Positions 45,690 through 54,539 of a DNA stretch of 64,000 bases are shown one piece after another. Below the pieces are notes generated by a model. That model was given only the letters and a program-made list of their open reading frames with translations. It made no database searches and was not told where the DNA came from. The translations under genes and the position numbers were made by a program. The stretch is from Rhizobium sp. LC145 (GTDB lineage Bacteria; Pseudomonadota; Alphaproteobacteria; Rhizobiales; Rhizobiaceae), in the NCBI RefSeq assembly GCF_001005825.1, contig NZ_LBHV01000004.1:620001-684000 (forward strand), written 5' to 3'. Position 1 is the first letter of the stretch. Every line of letters begins with the position of its first letter.

Positions 45690-46955
45690 ATGTCCATGGA
45701 GGATACGCTTCACACATCCGTGTTTTCGCCGACGCTGACACCGGCCGGCGGAGCCAATCAGGTGCGCGTGCGCGCCTATAACGAGCGGCTCGTTCTTTCG
45801 CTTATCCGCCTCCACGGATCGCTGTCCAAGGCGGAAATCGCCAGGCGCAGCGGGCTTTCCGCCCAGACCGCATCCGTCATCATGCGTTCGCTCGAAAAGG
45901 AAGGCTTGCTGCTGCGCGGCGCGCCCGTGCGCGGCAAGGTGGGCCAGCCATCCATCCCCATGCAGCTCAATCCGGATGCTGTCTTTTCCTTCGGGGTCAA
46001 GATCGGCCGCCGCAGCGCAGACCTCGTATTGATGGATTTCGTCGGGCGTATCCGCCTCCAGCTTCACGAGACCTTCGCCTTTCCTCTGCCGGACCGCATC
46101 ATGGCCTTCATCACGAAGGGTATCTCGTCGCTCGAGGCCAAGCTCGATGAAAAGCAGCGCGGCCGCATTGCCGGCATCGGTATCGCAGCCCCCTTCGAAC
46201 TCTGGAACTGGGCGAAGGAAGTGGGCGCGCCCGAAGGGGCAATGGAGGTCTGGCGGAATTTCGACCTCCAGGCGGAGGCATCCGCCAGAATTTCCTATCC
46301 CGTCTATCTGCAGAACGACGCCACCAGCGCTTGTGGAGCCGAACTCGTCTTCGGCATCGGCCCCTCCTACCCGGATTTCGTCTATTTCTTCATCGGCTCC
46401 TTCATCGGCGGCGGCATCGTGCTGAATTCGGCGATATTTTCCGGCCGCACCGGAACCGCTGGCGCGGTTGGACCGCTTCCCGTACGCGGAAAGAACGGCG
46501 AGACGCGGCAGCTCCTGGAGATCGCCTCCATTTTCGTGCTGGAAAGAATGCTGCAGGAAAAGGGCATCGATCCCGAGCCGCTGTGGTACTCGGCCGACGA
46601 GTGGATCGATTTCGGCGAGCCCTTGGAAAACTGGATTCAGGAAACCGCGAAGGCGCTGGCGCAAGCGATCGTGGCCGCGGCTTCCATCATCGATTTCAGC
46701 GCCGCGGTGATCGACGGCGGTTTTCCGGACTGGGTGCGCGAACGGATCGTACGGGCGACAATCGAGGAGGCGAGAAAGCTTGATCTCCAGGGCGTCGTCA
46801 TGCCCGAAATCGTCGAGGGCGCGGTCGGCCCCCAGGCCCGCGCGGTCGGCGGTGCCAGCCTGCCGATCTTTGCCCGCTATCTCACCGATCAGAGCGTGCT
46901 GTTCAAGGAGATCGCCTCAGATCGGCCTCATCCAGTCCAAAGTGATCGAGGATGA
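45690..46955 (+). CDS. frcR: ROK family transcriptional regulator
   Basis: A 421-residue ROK repressor. The helix-turn-helix is at about residues 35-75 (LSKAEIARRSGLSAQTASVIMRSLEKEGLL). A sugar-kinase-like domain follows, with the ROK signature seen as IGIAAPFEL, LQNDATSACGAELVFG and FFIGSFIGGGIVL. The cysteine-rich zinc motif of ROK kinases is absent, as in several rhizobial sugar repressors. The ATG at 45690 has GGGAGG at ideal spacing, better than an ATG at 45684. The last 16 codons run antisense into the DUF4112 gene, a longer tail than I would expect. Confidence 0.88.
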   Translation: MSMEDTLHTSVFSPTLTPAGGANQVRVRAYNERLVLSLIRLHGSLSKAEIARRSGLSAQTASVIMRSLEKEGLLLRGAPVRGKVGQPSIPMQLNPDAVFSFGVKIGRRSADLVLMDFVGRIRLQLHETFAFPLPDRIMAFITKGISSLEAKLDEKQRGRIAGIGIAAPFELWNWAKEVGAPEGAMEVWRNFDLQAEASARISYPVYLQNDATSACGAELVFGIGPSYPDFVYFFIGSFIGGGIVLNSAIFSGRTGTAGAVGPLPVRGKNGETRQLLEIASIFVLERMLQEKGIDPEPLWYSADEWIDFGEPLENWIQETAKALAQAIVAAASIIDFSAAVIDGGFPDWVRERIVRATIEEARKLDLQGVVMPEIVEGAVGPQARAVGGASLPIFARYLTDQSVLFKEIASDRPHPVQSDRG

Positions 46956-47322
46956 TCTTCACGTTTCGCCGATGTGATTTGAAGTAGATATCGAACAGGT
47001 CGCCGATGACCGGCACGCTGCCGGCGACCGCATCGGCGGCGAGATTGCCGAACATCTGCGCCATCTTCTCCTTCGGAAGACCGAACCGGCGCGCCTCGTT
47101 GATGATCAGCAGACCGATGAGCGCACCGCTGGCGTCACCGACGACCGGCAAAAGTCCGAGAACGGAATCGGCGCCGAAGCGGATGTTCGTGCCGGGCACG
47201 CGGATCGCCGTATCCATGAGCCGCGCGAGCGCTGAAACTCGTCGTAACCGGCGCAGCCGCTCGATACCTTCGAAATCCTGTGTTCGCCCGCCGAACCCGG
47301 CTGCATGGGCAGTGCTGGTCAT
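46903..47322 (-). CDS. DUF4112 domain protein
   Basis: A 139-residue protein with the DUF4112 pattern: RLRRVSALARLMDTAIRVPGTNIRFGADSVLGLLPVVGDASGALIGL followed by VPVIGDLFDIYFKSHRRNVKIILDH. Two glycine/proline-containing hydrophobic hairpins suggest membrane association. GGAGG lies 7 bp before the ATG at 47322. Its 3' end overlaps the 3' end of the ROK gene by 53 bp on the opposite strand. Function is unknown. Confidence 0.85.
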   Translation of the reverse strand: MTSTAHAAGFGGRTQDFEGIERLRRLRRVSALARLMDTAIRVPGTNIRFGADSVLGLLPVVGDASGALIGLLIINEARRFGLPKEKMAQMFGNLAADAVAGSVPVIGDLFDIYFKSHRRNVKIILDHFGLDEADLRRSP

Positions 47323-47416
47323 CACGTGGCCTCCTCAGGCCGTTACCTGCTCGAATGAGCAGATGGCGATGGCAAGCGGGTATTTCCAGAAGAGTGGCCA
47401 AAGAGCGGCTTGGGTT

Positions 47417-47581
47417 CTAGGCTTCCTTCGGAGGCTGGTCCGCCAGGCTCTTCGCCTCTTCGGCAAGCTCGGCGAGGCGGCGGGTTATCTCCGCCAGGGC
47501 TGCTTCGGCGGCAGCGTCGTGCGCCGGCTCGGCTTCCATTTCCTCGGTGGTTACAGGTTCTTTCGATTTTTCGTCCGGCAT
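47417..47581 (-). CDS. Small acidic Ala/Glu-rich protein
   Basis: A 54-residue open frame from ATG (47581) to TAG (47417-47419). It begins MPDEKSKEPVTTEEMEAEPA and then forms an alanine/glutamate-rich amphipathic helix ending SLADQPPKEA. AAGGGG lies about 8 bases upstream. No hydrophobic segment or known motif is visible. I call it as a probable gene because of its start context, biased composition and isolated position between DUF4112 and the glycine-zipper gene. Confidence 0.5.
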   Translation of the reverse strand: MPDEKSKEPVTTEEMEAEPAHDAAAEAALAEITRRLAELAEEAKSLADQPPKEA

Positions 47582-47649
47582 AGGAATACCCCTTGATTTT
47601 TAGGGAGTTTGGGATGGCTCAATTAGTGCGCCATTAACCATCGACAAGG

Positions 47650-47693
47650 GAGCGGCGTGAGGTTCGCGGTGAAAGGGAAACTTCACGCCGCTC
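47650..47693. terminator. Long stem-loop at the end of the glycine-zipper gene
   Basis: A 15-base arm at 47650-47664 (GAGCGGCGTGAGGTT) pairs with 47679-47693 with one mismatch. The stem overlaps the stop of the 47683-48075 gene. No U-run follows in the minus direction, so it may terminate inefficiently or protect the mRNA end. Confidence 0.55.
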
Positions 47694-48075
47694 TTGGAAG
47701 GACCGTGCGGCTGCCAGGATCGACGATCACCCGCTGTTCGTTGACGACAGCATAGGCATAGGCAGGTTCCTCGGGGACAGGCATCAGCACCACCTGCTCC
47801 GGAATGGGCCTGCCCACGACCACGGGCTGTTCGACGATCACGGCCTGCGGCGGCAACGGCTGTTCGCGCACATAGGTCACGACCCTGTCCGGTGGCGGAT
47901 CGATGGCCGTACCGGCGACCGCGCCCACGGCGCCGCCAACCGCAGCGCCAACCGGCCCGCCGATGATGGCTCCCGTCACGGCACCGCCCACCGCACCGTT
48001 GACCGTGCTTTCCTGCGCCTGTGCCACCGAGGCAAGGCTAAGGATCGCAGCCGACATGATAAGCAGCTTTTTCAT
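47683..48075 (-). CDS. Glycine-zipper / DUF1236-type envelope protein
   Basis: A 130-residue protein with a signal peptide (MKKLLIMSAAILSLASVAQA), then a glycine-zipper segment (NGAVGGAVTGAIIGGPVGAAVGGAVGAVAG is spread over about residues 25-55), then a proline/valine-rich tail with a DUF1236-like end (YAYAVVNEQRVIVDPGSRTVL). AAAGGAG precedes the ATG at 48075; the earlier in-frame start is rejected. Probably periplasmic or outer-membrane-associated. Function is unknown. Confidence 0.82.
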   Translation of the reverse strand: MKKLLIMSAAILSLASVAQAQESTVNGAVGGAVTGAIIGGPVGAAVGGAVGAVAGTAIDPPPDRVVTYVREQPLPPQAVIVEQPVVVGRPIPEQVVLMPVPEEPAYAYAVVNEQRVIVDPGSRTVLPRAA

Positions 48076-48210
48076 GGCAATTCTCCTTTCATGCTTGATC
48101 GGAAAACGCCTGCTGTTCAAGGCCGTTCCTGTTTCGGACCTTTGCCTTGAGGCATCGGACTTTTGACCGATAGAAGCGCCTTACCTTCGGCCGGCAGGCG
48201 AGCCGCAGCG

Positions 48211-48236
48211 AAAAGGCCGCGCCTCGCGGCGCGGCC
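48211..48236 (-). terminator. Terminator of the exo operon
   Basis: A 9-bp GC stem (GGCCGCGCC/GGCGCGGCC) with a 4-base loop is followed on the minus strand by TTTT. It lies 31 bp after the exoP stop and ends the exoH-to-exoP transcription unit. Confidence 0.8.
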
Positions 48237-48266
48237 TCGTTCGGTCGGCACGGATTTGGATCCGGC

Positions 48267-50609
48267 CTATCCTTTCAGGCTCGCCTCTTCCCCATAGTAT
48301 GACAGGTATCGCTCGCGGAACCGCTCCGGCGCGCCTGGATCGGCGTAGCGATGCAGGTCTTCCATATCCGTCTTGTTGAGGATCACGCCGATCAGTTTCG
48401 AGGCGATCTGCGGCTCGCTGTTGAGGACATTCTGAACGGTCTTGGCCGGTGTGACACCCCATTCCGTCACGAAGACGAACCCGTCCACGTGATGGGCGAA
48501 CGCCTTGGCGTCGATCACCGGAACGAGCGGCGCGAGGTCGACGACGATGACATCGAACTTTTCGCTCACCGTCTCCAGGAACTTGCTCATGCCCTGCGAA
48601 GCGAGGAGTTCGCTTGTATGGGCAAGCTTCTTGCTGCGCGAGGTCATCGGCATGATCGTCAGCCGCGTGCGGCGGTCGACGCGCGCAGCACTCGTCCAGG
48701 GCGTCTCCCCCAGGATGACCTCGACAAGACCCACCTGAGGCTCCGTCGCCAGCATGCGGCTGAGGCCGGGATTGCGAAGGTCACCGTCGATCACCAGCGT
48801 TCGCAGCCCTGAAGCGGCGACCAGACCGGCGAAATTCGCTGCGACGGTGGATTTTCCTTCGCCCGGCAGCGAGGAGACGACGCCGATCACCCGGCAGGTT
48901 CTGCCCTGCAGCACGATATCGGAAGCGAGTTTGGTGTTGCGCAGTGTCTCGGCGAAACTCGATCGAGGCGCATCGACGGAAATACGCATCATCTTCCGAA
49001 GCGAGATCGGGTCCCCTTCGGGCAGCCGCGCCTCGTCGGTCTCTTCCTTGGCGGATGTTCCGGGTGTTTCGGCCGTCTGTTGGCCGCCGATCAGCGGCAG
49101 ATAGCCAAGGAACCGGACGCCGAGCTTGTCCTGAACGTCCTGACCCGTGCGGAAGAACCGCTCGCGAAACTCCAGAAGCGTCGCAAGCGCGCCGCCCGCC
49201 ATCAGGCCAAGCACCAGGGAAAGCGCCATGGTCATTGTCTTGCGCGGACTGGAGGGCGCGGTCGGCACGCCTGCGTCGGAGATCACGCGAGCCTTGGCGA
49301 TCGGAAAGGACTGCCGCTGCGACGCCTCCTCGAAGCGCCCGAGATAAGATTCGTAGAGCGTTTTAAGCGCCGCCGCCTTCTGCTCCAGCTCCCGCAGCTG
49401 CACCATTTCGACATTGGCTTCGGAATTGTGGCCGGCCACGCGATCGATGCTTTCCCTCAGCGATCTCTCACGCGAGCTCGCCACTTCGTATTCGTTGCGG
49501 AAACTGCCCGTGAGGTTCTGGAGCTCGCGATAAATCTGGTTGGAGACGTCGTTCTTTTCCCCCTTCAGCGCGACGGCCTGAGGGTGGTCTGCTCCGAATT
49601 GCTGGATGATGCCCTGCTCACGTTCGGTAATGGCGGTGTAACGCTTGCGCAGGTCCTGGAGGACCGAATTGTCGGCATCTCGCGAGGAGACGACCGCATT
49701 GTTGACAGCCGACTCCGGCCCCTGGTCGATGATCGCCCTGTACTGGTTATAGCGCGCCGAGGCCGTCGCCGCATCGGCCTGCGCGACGATGAGCTGGCTG
49801 TTGAGATCGGACAATTGCTGCGAGGACAGGAGTTCGCCGCGCGGCGATATCAGCCCTTTTTCGATCTTGTATTTTTCAACCGCCATCGCCGCTTCCTGCG
49901 AGCGCGTGTTGAGATCGTTGAGCCTTTCCTGCAACCAGACGGAGGCCCGCTCCGTCGCGTCGAAATTGGCGTTGAGCTGCTCTTCCAGATAGGAGCTGGC
50001 ATAGGTGCGCGCCATCATAGCGGAAAGCTGCGGATCGGGAGAGCGGATCGAGACCGCGATCACCGAGCTGCGGCCCACCCGTTCCACGGTCAGCGACTGC
50101 TGCAGGACGGCGGCCACCATCTCCCGGCGTCCGGCCCTTGCCGCCTCCTCAGAAACCGGCGGCTTGCCGGGTGTCAGCAGGGAGACGATGCTCTTGATGC
50201 TGCCCTTGACGAGAGCGGCCGGAGATTGCGGCGGGTTGACCAGCAATTCGTTCTCCGCGAGGCCCGCGTCATCCACGACCCTGAGGGCAAGCGCCTTGGA
50301 TTTCAAGATTTCCACCGCACTCGACATGCGATTGTCGATCTGCTGGCTGGTCTGAGCGTTCTGCTCTTCCTCCGCATAGCGGGAAAGATCGTCGTCCACC
50401 AGGATCTGGGTCATGGCCGAGTACATCGGCTGCGCCATGAAGAGATAGAGACCGGCCAGAACCACCGCAGCTCCGACGCATGCCGCGATTACGCCGGCAC
50501 GGCGCACTGCCGCAGCCCAGAGCTTGTCGAGATCAATGAAGGTATCGTTTTCCCGAGGTTCGCTCGGAAACACCGCTCTCGATCGGAAATTCACCTGGTC
50601 CATGGCCAT
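48267..50609 (-). CDS. exoP: Succinoglycan polymerisation/export protein (Wzc-like)
   Basis: A 780-residue polysaccharide co-polymerase with a bacterial tyrosine-kinase domain. Transmembrane segments lie at about 38-58 and 459-479, with a large periplasmic coiled-coil-rich loop between (about 220-430). The proline-rich motif VPTAPSSPRK (448-457) precedes TM2. The cytoplasmic ATPase has Walker A LPGEGKST (581-588) and Walker A' VIDGDL (606-611). The C-terminus has clustered tyrosines (HRYADPG, RYLSYYGEE). It controls chain length and export of succinoglycan with ExoQ and ExoT. It is the last gene of the exo operon and is near the length I recall for S. meliloti ExoP. Confidence 0.95.
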   Translation of the reverse strand: MAMDQVNFRSRAVFPSEPRENDTFIDLDKLWAAAVRRAGVIAACVGAAVVLAGLYLFMAQPMYSAMTQILVDDDLSRYAEEEQNAQTSQQIDNRMSSAVEILKSKALALRVVDDAGLAENELLVNPPQSPAALVKGSIKSIVSLLTPGKPPVSEEAARAGRREMVAAVLQQSLTVERVGRSSVIAVSIRSPDPQLSAMMARTYASSYLEEQLNANFDATERASVWLQERLNDLNTRSQEAAMAVEKYKIEKGLISPRGELLSSQQLSDLNSQLIVAQADAATASARYNQYRAIIDQGPESAVNNAVVSSRDADNSVLQDLRKRYTAITEREQGIIQQFGADHPQAVALKGEKNDVSNQIYRELQNLTGSFRNEYEVASSRERSLRESIDRVAGHNSEANVEMVQLRELEQKAAALKTLYESYLGRFEEASQRQSFPIAKARVISDAGVPTAPSSPRKTMTMALSLVLGLMAGGALATLLEFRERFFRTGQDVQDKLGVRFLGYLPLIGGQQTAETPGTSAKEETDEARLPEGDPISLRKMMRISVDAPRSSFAETLRNTKLASDIVLQGRTCRVIGVVSSLPGEGKSTVAANFAGLVAASGLRTLVIDGDLRNPGLSRMLATEPQVGLVEVILGETPWTSAARVDRRTRLTIMPMTSRSKKLAHTSELLASQGMSKFLETVSEKFDVIVVDLAPLVPVIDAKAFAHHVDGFVFVTEWGVTPAKTVQNVLNSEPQIASKLIGVILNKTDMEDLHRYADPGAPERFRERYLSYYGEEASLKG

Positions 50610-50632
50610 TTTACCCTATGGGACTCTGTTTT

Positions 50633-50661
50633 GGGGATGACAGGTTATCCCTGTCATCCCC
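50633..50661 (-). other. Perfect 12-bp stem-loop between exoN and exoP
   Basis: GGGGATGACAGG (50633-50644) and CCTGTCATCCCC (50650-50661) are exact reverse complements around a 5-base loop. It lies 18 bp after the exoN stop and 23 bp before the exoP start, with no U-run on the minus strand. It could attenuate exoP transcription, protect the upstream mRNA, or hinder ribosomes moving into exoP. Confidence 0.75.
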
Positions 50662-50679
50662 TTCGATTGCGGAATGCCG

Positions 50680-51585
50680 TCAGGCGGCCTGAACCCGCGT
50701 TTCGTGCGAAGCCAAAATCTCCGGAAGGGATACGGAAAGCTGATCCCTCATATCGGCGCGCAGCATGGAAAACGCGACATTCGCCTCGATGAAGCCGCGC
50801 TTGCTGCCGCAATCGAACGTACGGCCCTGATAGGGATGGGCGTGGAACGATTGCGTCTTTGCAAGACGCTGCATGCTGTCGGTCAGCTGGATCTCGTTGC
50901 CTGCGCCGCGCTCCTGTCCGGCAAGCAGTTCGAAAATCTCCGGCTGCAGGATGTAGCGTCCGTTGATGTAGTAATTCGATGGCGCTACGGAGGGGTCCGG
51001 CTTTTCAACCATGCCCGTTACCTCGAAACCGTGCTGTACCGACGTACCCATTGCGACGATGCCGTAGCTGGAGGTTTCCTCCGGCGCGCATTCTTCCACC
51101 GCGATGACATTGCCGCCGACTTCCTCGTAGAGCTCCATGAGACCTGCCATGCAGCCCTGGCGCCCATAGGAGACCATATCGGGAAGCAGAAGCGCGAAAG
51201 GTTCGTTGCCAACCAGCTCCCGCGCGCACCATACCGCATGTCCAAGCCCGAGCGGCACTTGCTGGCGCGTATAGCTGACGGTTCCTGCCACCGGCAGCAT
51301 CTTTTCGAGCTGTGTGACCTGCGTAGTCTTGCCCGAACGGGTAAGCGTCGCGATCAGTTCGGGCGCGCTGTCGAAGTAGTCTTCGATTGCGGTTTTGTTG
51401 CGGCTCGTCACGAAGATGATGTGCTCGATACCGGCTTGCATCGCCTCATCGACCGCATATTGCACGACCGGACGATCGACGATCGTCAGCATCTCCTTGG
51501 GCATCGCCTTGGTGGCCGGCAGGAATCGGGTTCCGTTTCCGGCGACCGGAATGACGGCTTTCCGAACTGGTCTGTTCTGCTCCAT
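50680..51585 (-). CDS. exoN: UTP-glucose-1-phosphate uridylyltransferase
   Basis: A 301-residue GalU-type nucleotidyltransferase that makes UDP-glucose, the main precursor of succinoglycan. The N-terminal motif [23 protein letters not shown] is the nucleotide- and metal-binding loop. GLGHAVWCA and [20 protein letters not shown] are conserved sugar-phosphate blocks. It is in the exoN position between exoO and exoP. AAAGGA precedes the ATG. Confidence 0.95.
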   Translation of the reverse strand: MEQNRPVRKAVIPVAGNGTRFLPATKAMPKEMLTIVDRPVVQYAVDEAMQAGIEHIIFVTSRNKTAIEDYFDSAPELIATLTRSGKTTQVTQLEKMLPVAGTVSYTRQQVPLGLGHAVWCARELVGNEPFALLLPDMVSYGRQGCMAGLMELYEEVGGNVIAVEECAPEETSSYGIVAMGTSVQHGFEVTGMVEKPDPSVAPSNYYINGRYILQPEIFELLAGQERGAGNEIQLTDSMQRLAKTQSFHAHPYQGRTFDCGSKRGFIEANVAFSMLRADMRDQLSVSLPEILASHETRVQAA

Positions 51586-51630
51586 TGCTTAGTCCTTTCT
51601 TGAAGGGCTGCCCTTTGTCCGGGTGGCAGT

Positions 51631-52584
51631 TCAGTGAGCGCCGGCCGCTCCTATCAACCGGCGCATGCGAATTGCGATCGGCATCCGCAAATGCCGGAGG
51701 GCACGCGGATTTTCGAGCGCGGTTTTCAAAAAGCCGCCGATGGACCGCTTCTTGATCTCGTTGACGAGCGTAAGGAAGGAGCTCGCCTCCACCAGGCTGC
51801 TGGTGCGTTGATATTGCGCCGCCATTGCCTCGGCATCCAGTTTGAAACGCGACAGGAACACCTTGTCCGCGGCGAGCATCGCCTCGACATGGCGGTGCTC
51901 GAGTACCCGCGAAATCGACCCTTGGCGGATATGGTAGATGTAGCCGACCTCCGGCTCGATGACGCAGAGTGCGCCGCTTGCAAGCGCCGAAGCGAAGAGA
52001 ATGTAATCCTCGCCGATCCTCAAGGCCTCATCGAAGCCGAGGCCGTGCTCAACAAGGAAGCCCCTTTCGAAGATCGGCTTCATATAGCCGAAATTGAAGG
52101 TGGATTCGAAAATGACGTTCGAGCGAATGAAATCCGGAAGGGTCACCACCCCACGCCGTTCCAGATCGTCCGATGAGAACATCGTCGTCCTGGAGCCGTC
52201 CATGGAGACGACGTCGAGATTATCGACGACGATCTGAGCGCCTGCCGCCTCGGCCCGCGCGATCATGCACGCCAGGCGGTGGGGCAGCACGGCATCGTCG
52301 GAATCGAGGGTCGCTATCCATCGCCCGGATGCTGCGGCAATGCCGGCATTGCGCGCCGCGCCCGGCCCGCCGTTGCGAGCCTGTAAAATCAGCCGAACCC
52401 GCGGATCGGGATATCTGCGGACGAGATCGGCGGTGCCGTCCGTCGAGCAATCGTCCACGACGATAACTTCGACGGTCACCGCTTCCTGAGCGAGCGCGCT
52501 GTCGATCGCGCGCTTAAGCGTATCCTCCGAATTATAGGCGGCGATCACGAAGCTGACATCAGGGAAAACCGTGCTCGCCGTCAT
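51631..52584 (-). CDS. exoO: Succinoglycan glucosyltransferase ExoO
   Basis: A 317-residue GT2 (GT-A) glycosyltransferase: SFVIAAYNSEDTLKRAIDSALAQ, the EVIVVDDCSTDGT metal/nucleotide block and TLDSDDAVLPHRL with the DxD motif. By position it is ExoO, which adds the fifth sugar of the octasaccharide in S. meliloti. It overlaps exoM by 4 bp (ATGA). It acts on the lipid-linked intermediate at the cytoplasmic face. Assignment to a step rests on gene order. Confidence 0.9.
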   Translation of the reverse strand: MTASTVFPDVSFVIAAYNSEDTLKRAIDSALAQEAVTVEVIVVDDCSTDGTADLVRRYPDPRVRLILQARNGGPGAARNAGIAAASGRWIATLDSDDAVLPHRLACMIARAEAAGAQIVVDNLDVVSMDGSRTTMFSSDDLERRGVVTLPDFIRSNVIFESTFNFGYMKPIFERGFLVEHGLGFDEALRIGEDYILFASALASGALCVIEPEVGYIYHIRQGSISRVLEHRHVEAMLAADKVFLSRFKLDAEAMAAQYQRTSSLVEASSFLTLVNEIKKRSIGGFLKTALENPRALRHLRMPIAIRMRRLIGAAGAH

Positions 52585-53519
52585 GCAGCCTCCGCAGTCC
52601 CGTATTGCCGAATTTCACGTATTCCAAGAACACCGCTCAGCGTACCCACATGCAGGACGCCCCGGAGAAAATTGCGGTTGCGGCGCACCGGCGAAAGGCA
52701 GGTCACCGCCATAAAGACCGCGCAATAGGCCGCTTTCAGCCCTGCCACGACCGCATGCTTCAGCACACCGAAGGAACTGCTCTTTTCCGCGAGAATGCGC
52801 CCATGCGTCTGGCCGAAGCGGAAGCGCCGTTTGACCAGCCAGTTCAGGCTCGCACGCGTAGCCGGCACAGGTTCGTAGACCAGCGCGCCCTCGGCAAAGG
52901 CGATCACACCGCCTGTTTCGAAAATATCGGAGAAGAACTGCGTGTCCTCTCCGCCGCTCTGACCGAGAGCCCGGGAGAACCGCCGCGCTTCGACATCCGG
53001 CGAGCGCATGTCGAGCAGGACATTGCAGGTATAGCCGGTCCTGATGGTCTTGCCGACCCAGACCGGCATGGTCGAATGGAAATCACCCTGACGCATCCAG
53101 TCGGGCGCTTCCGCATCATAGAGCGAGCGAACCGGTCCGAGCACGGCGGCGGCTCCGGTTTCCCTCGCGACCTTCAGAAGCTCGGCCAGCCATTGCGGCG
53201 ACGCCGTCTCGTCGTCGTCTATGAAAACAAGATAGTCCGCATCGCATTCGGCAAGGCATGCATTGCGCGCGATCGAAATATTCGATTTCGGGCAATGGAC
53301 ATAGGCGATCTGGAAGGGCGACTGCTGCCGCAGGCCATCGACCAACGACCGGGCGCTCGGGCCGGCATCATTGTCCGCGACGATCAGGCGGATTCTGACG
53401 CCCTCCGGCACACGGAGCGCGAAAAGCGACAGGAGCGTGTCTTCGAGCCCCGGCCTCCGGAAAGTGCAGATGCCGATATCGATGCGGGTTGGCGCTTGCA
53501 GCTTGATCAGCTCGCCCAT
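52581..53519 (-). CDS. exoM: Succinoglycan glucosyltransferase ExoM
   Basis: A 312-residue GT2 enzyme: RIDIGICTFRRPGLEDTLLSL, VADNDAGPSARSLVDGL, and YLVFIDDDETASPQWLAELL with the DDD metal motif. A hydrophobic stretch near the C-terminus (VAGLKAAYCAVFMAVTCLS) may anchor it to the membrane. By position it is ExoM, which adds the fourth sugar. It overlaps exoA by 13 bp and exoO by 4 bp. Confidence 0.92.
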   Translation of the reverse strand: MGELIKLQAPTRIDIGICTFRRPGLEDTLLSLFALRVPEGVRIRLIVADNDAGPSARSLVDGLRQQSPFQIAYVHCPKSNISIARNACLAECDADYLVFIDDDETASPQWLAELLKVARETGAAAVLGPVRSLYDAEAPDWMRQGDFHSTMPVWVGKTIRTGYTCNVLLDMRSPDVEARRFSRALGQSGGEDTQFFSDIFETGGVIAFAEGALVYEPVPATRASLNWLVKRRFRFGQTHGRILAEKSSSFGVLKHAVVAGLKAAYCAVFMAVTCLSPVRRNRNFLRGVLHVGTLSGVLGIREIRQYGTAEAA

Positions 53520-54529
53520 CCGGTCGTCCTCCGTGAGGGTATGCGCAGAGAAGGTATGCGCAGGAGTTCCAGCCAGAACCCGGCAGACCAGGCAAAGTGC
53601 ATGATCATCGCCGAGATCGCGGCAAGCGGTCCGTAGGCATTCCTTTGGCCGATGGCGATCCAGAAGCCGTAACCGAGGCAGGCGGCCGCCCAGAGAAGAA
53701 AGGGTATGGCGGCCGACCAGTGCAGGACGGCAAGACAGGCGCCGATCGCGACCGGCACCACCGCCAGCGGCAACGCCTGCCTGAGCTTCGGGATCGCGCG
53801 ATGCTTGATGAGGTTCCTGGCGCGCCCGCGCCCATAGCCGAGATATTGCCGGAAGAGCTTGCCCGCGCTCGAACGCGGGTAGTAGATCATGTAGGTCTTT
53901 CCGGTCATCCAGATCCGGAACCCTGCCTTTCGCAGCCGGAAATCCAGTTCCGCATCCTCGTTATGGCTGAAGCTCTCGTCATAGCCCGCAACCGTGCGGA
54001 ACGCCGCGATGCGCATCAGCGCGTGATGGCCGTGGTCTACCCATTGGCCGGCTGCGCCGCTTCGATGTTTCGAGCCGCCATTGCCGAGCTTGGAGTTCTG
54101 GGCGACGGCGGTCGCCTTCTGGAAAGCGCCGAAGCCGATCGTATCCATCGCGACCACGATGGAATCGGCGCCCGTATCGACGGCTTCCTGGAGAAGGACC
54201 TGGCAGAAATCCGTCGGATAATCGCCATGCGCATCGATGCGGATCAGATAGTCCCTTCCCTCGCCATATCCCTCGACGGCCAGGTTGACCGCCGCACTTT
54301 GGAGGCGCTTCGGATTGTCCAGCAGAACGAGATCGGGAATTTCGCCCTTCAGGTCGCTGACGATCTCACGCGTGCCGTCCGTGCTCCCGCCATCGGCCAC
54401 GACGATCAGGAAATTCATGTTGCCGCGGCTGTCGGTCAACTGTCGCAGGAGGCGAGCGATATTGGCCGCCTCATTGAGGCAGGGAATGACGATCAGCGCT
54501 TTCATATCGGGCAGAGGACGCGAGATCAT
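53507..54529 (-). CDS. exoA: Succinoglycan glucosyltransferase ExoA
   Basis: A 340-residue GT2 enzyme: LIVIPCLNEAANIARLLRQL, VVADGGSTDGTREIV and YLIRIDAHGDYPTDFCQ, followed by C-terminal transmembrane helices (LAVVPVAIGACLAVLHWS and later segments), as expected for a membrane-bound enzyme. In S. meliloti ExoA adds the first glucose to the lipid-linked galactose. The start at 54529 has GAGGTGGAAG upstream and leaves 10 bp after exoL; an upstream frame to 54619 would overlap exoL and is unlikely. Confidence 0.93.
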   Translation of the reverse strand: MISRPLPDMKALIVIPCLNEAANIARLLRQLTDSRGNMNFLIVVADGGSTDGTREIVSDLKGEIPDLVLLDNPKRLQSAAVNLAVEGYGEGRDYLIRIDAHGDYPTDFCQVLLQEAVDTGADSIVVAMDTIGFGAFQKATAVAQNSKLGNGGSKHRSGAAGQWVDHGHHALMRIAAFRTVAGYDESFSHNEDAELDFRLRKAGFRIWMTGKTYMIYYPRSSAGKLFRQYLGYGRGRARNLIKHRAIPKLRQALPLAVVPVAIGACLAVLHWSAAIPFLLWAAACLGYGFWIAIGQRNAYGPLAAISAMIMHFAWSAGFWLELLRIPSLRIPSRRTTGWAS

Positions 54530-54539
54530 GACTTCCACC

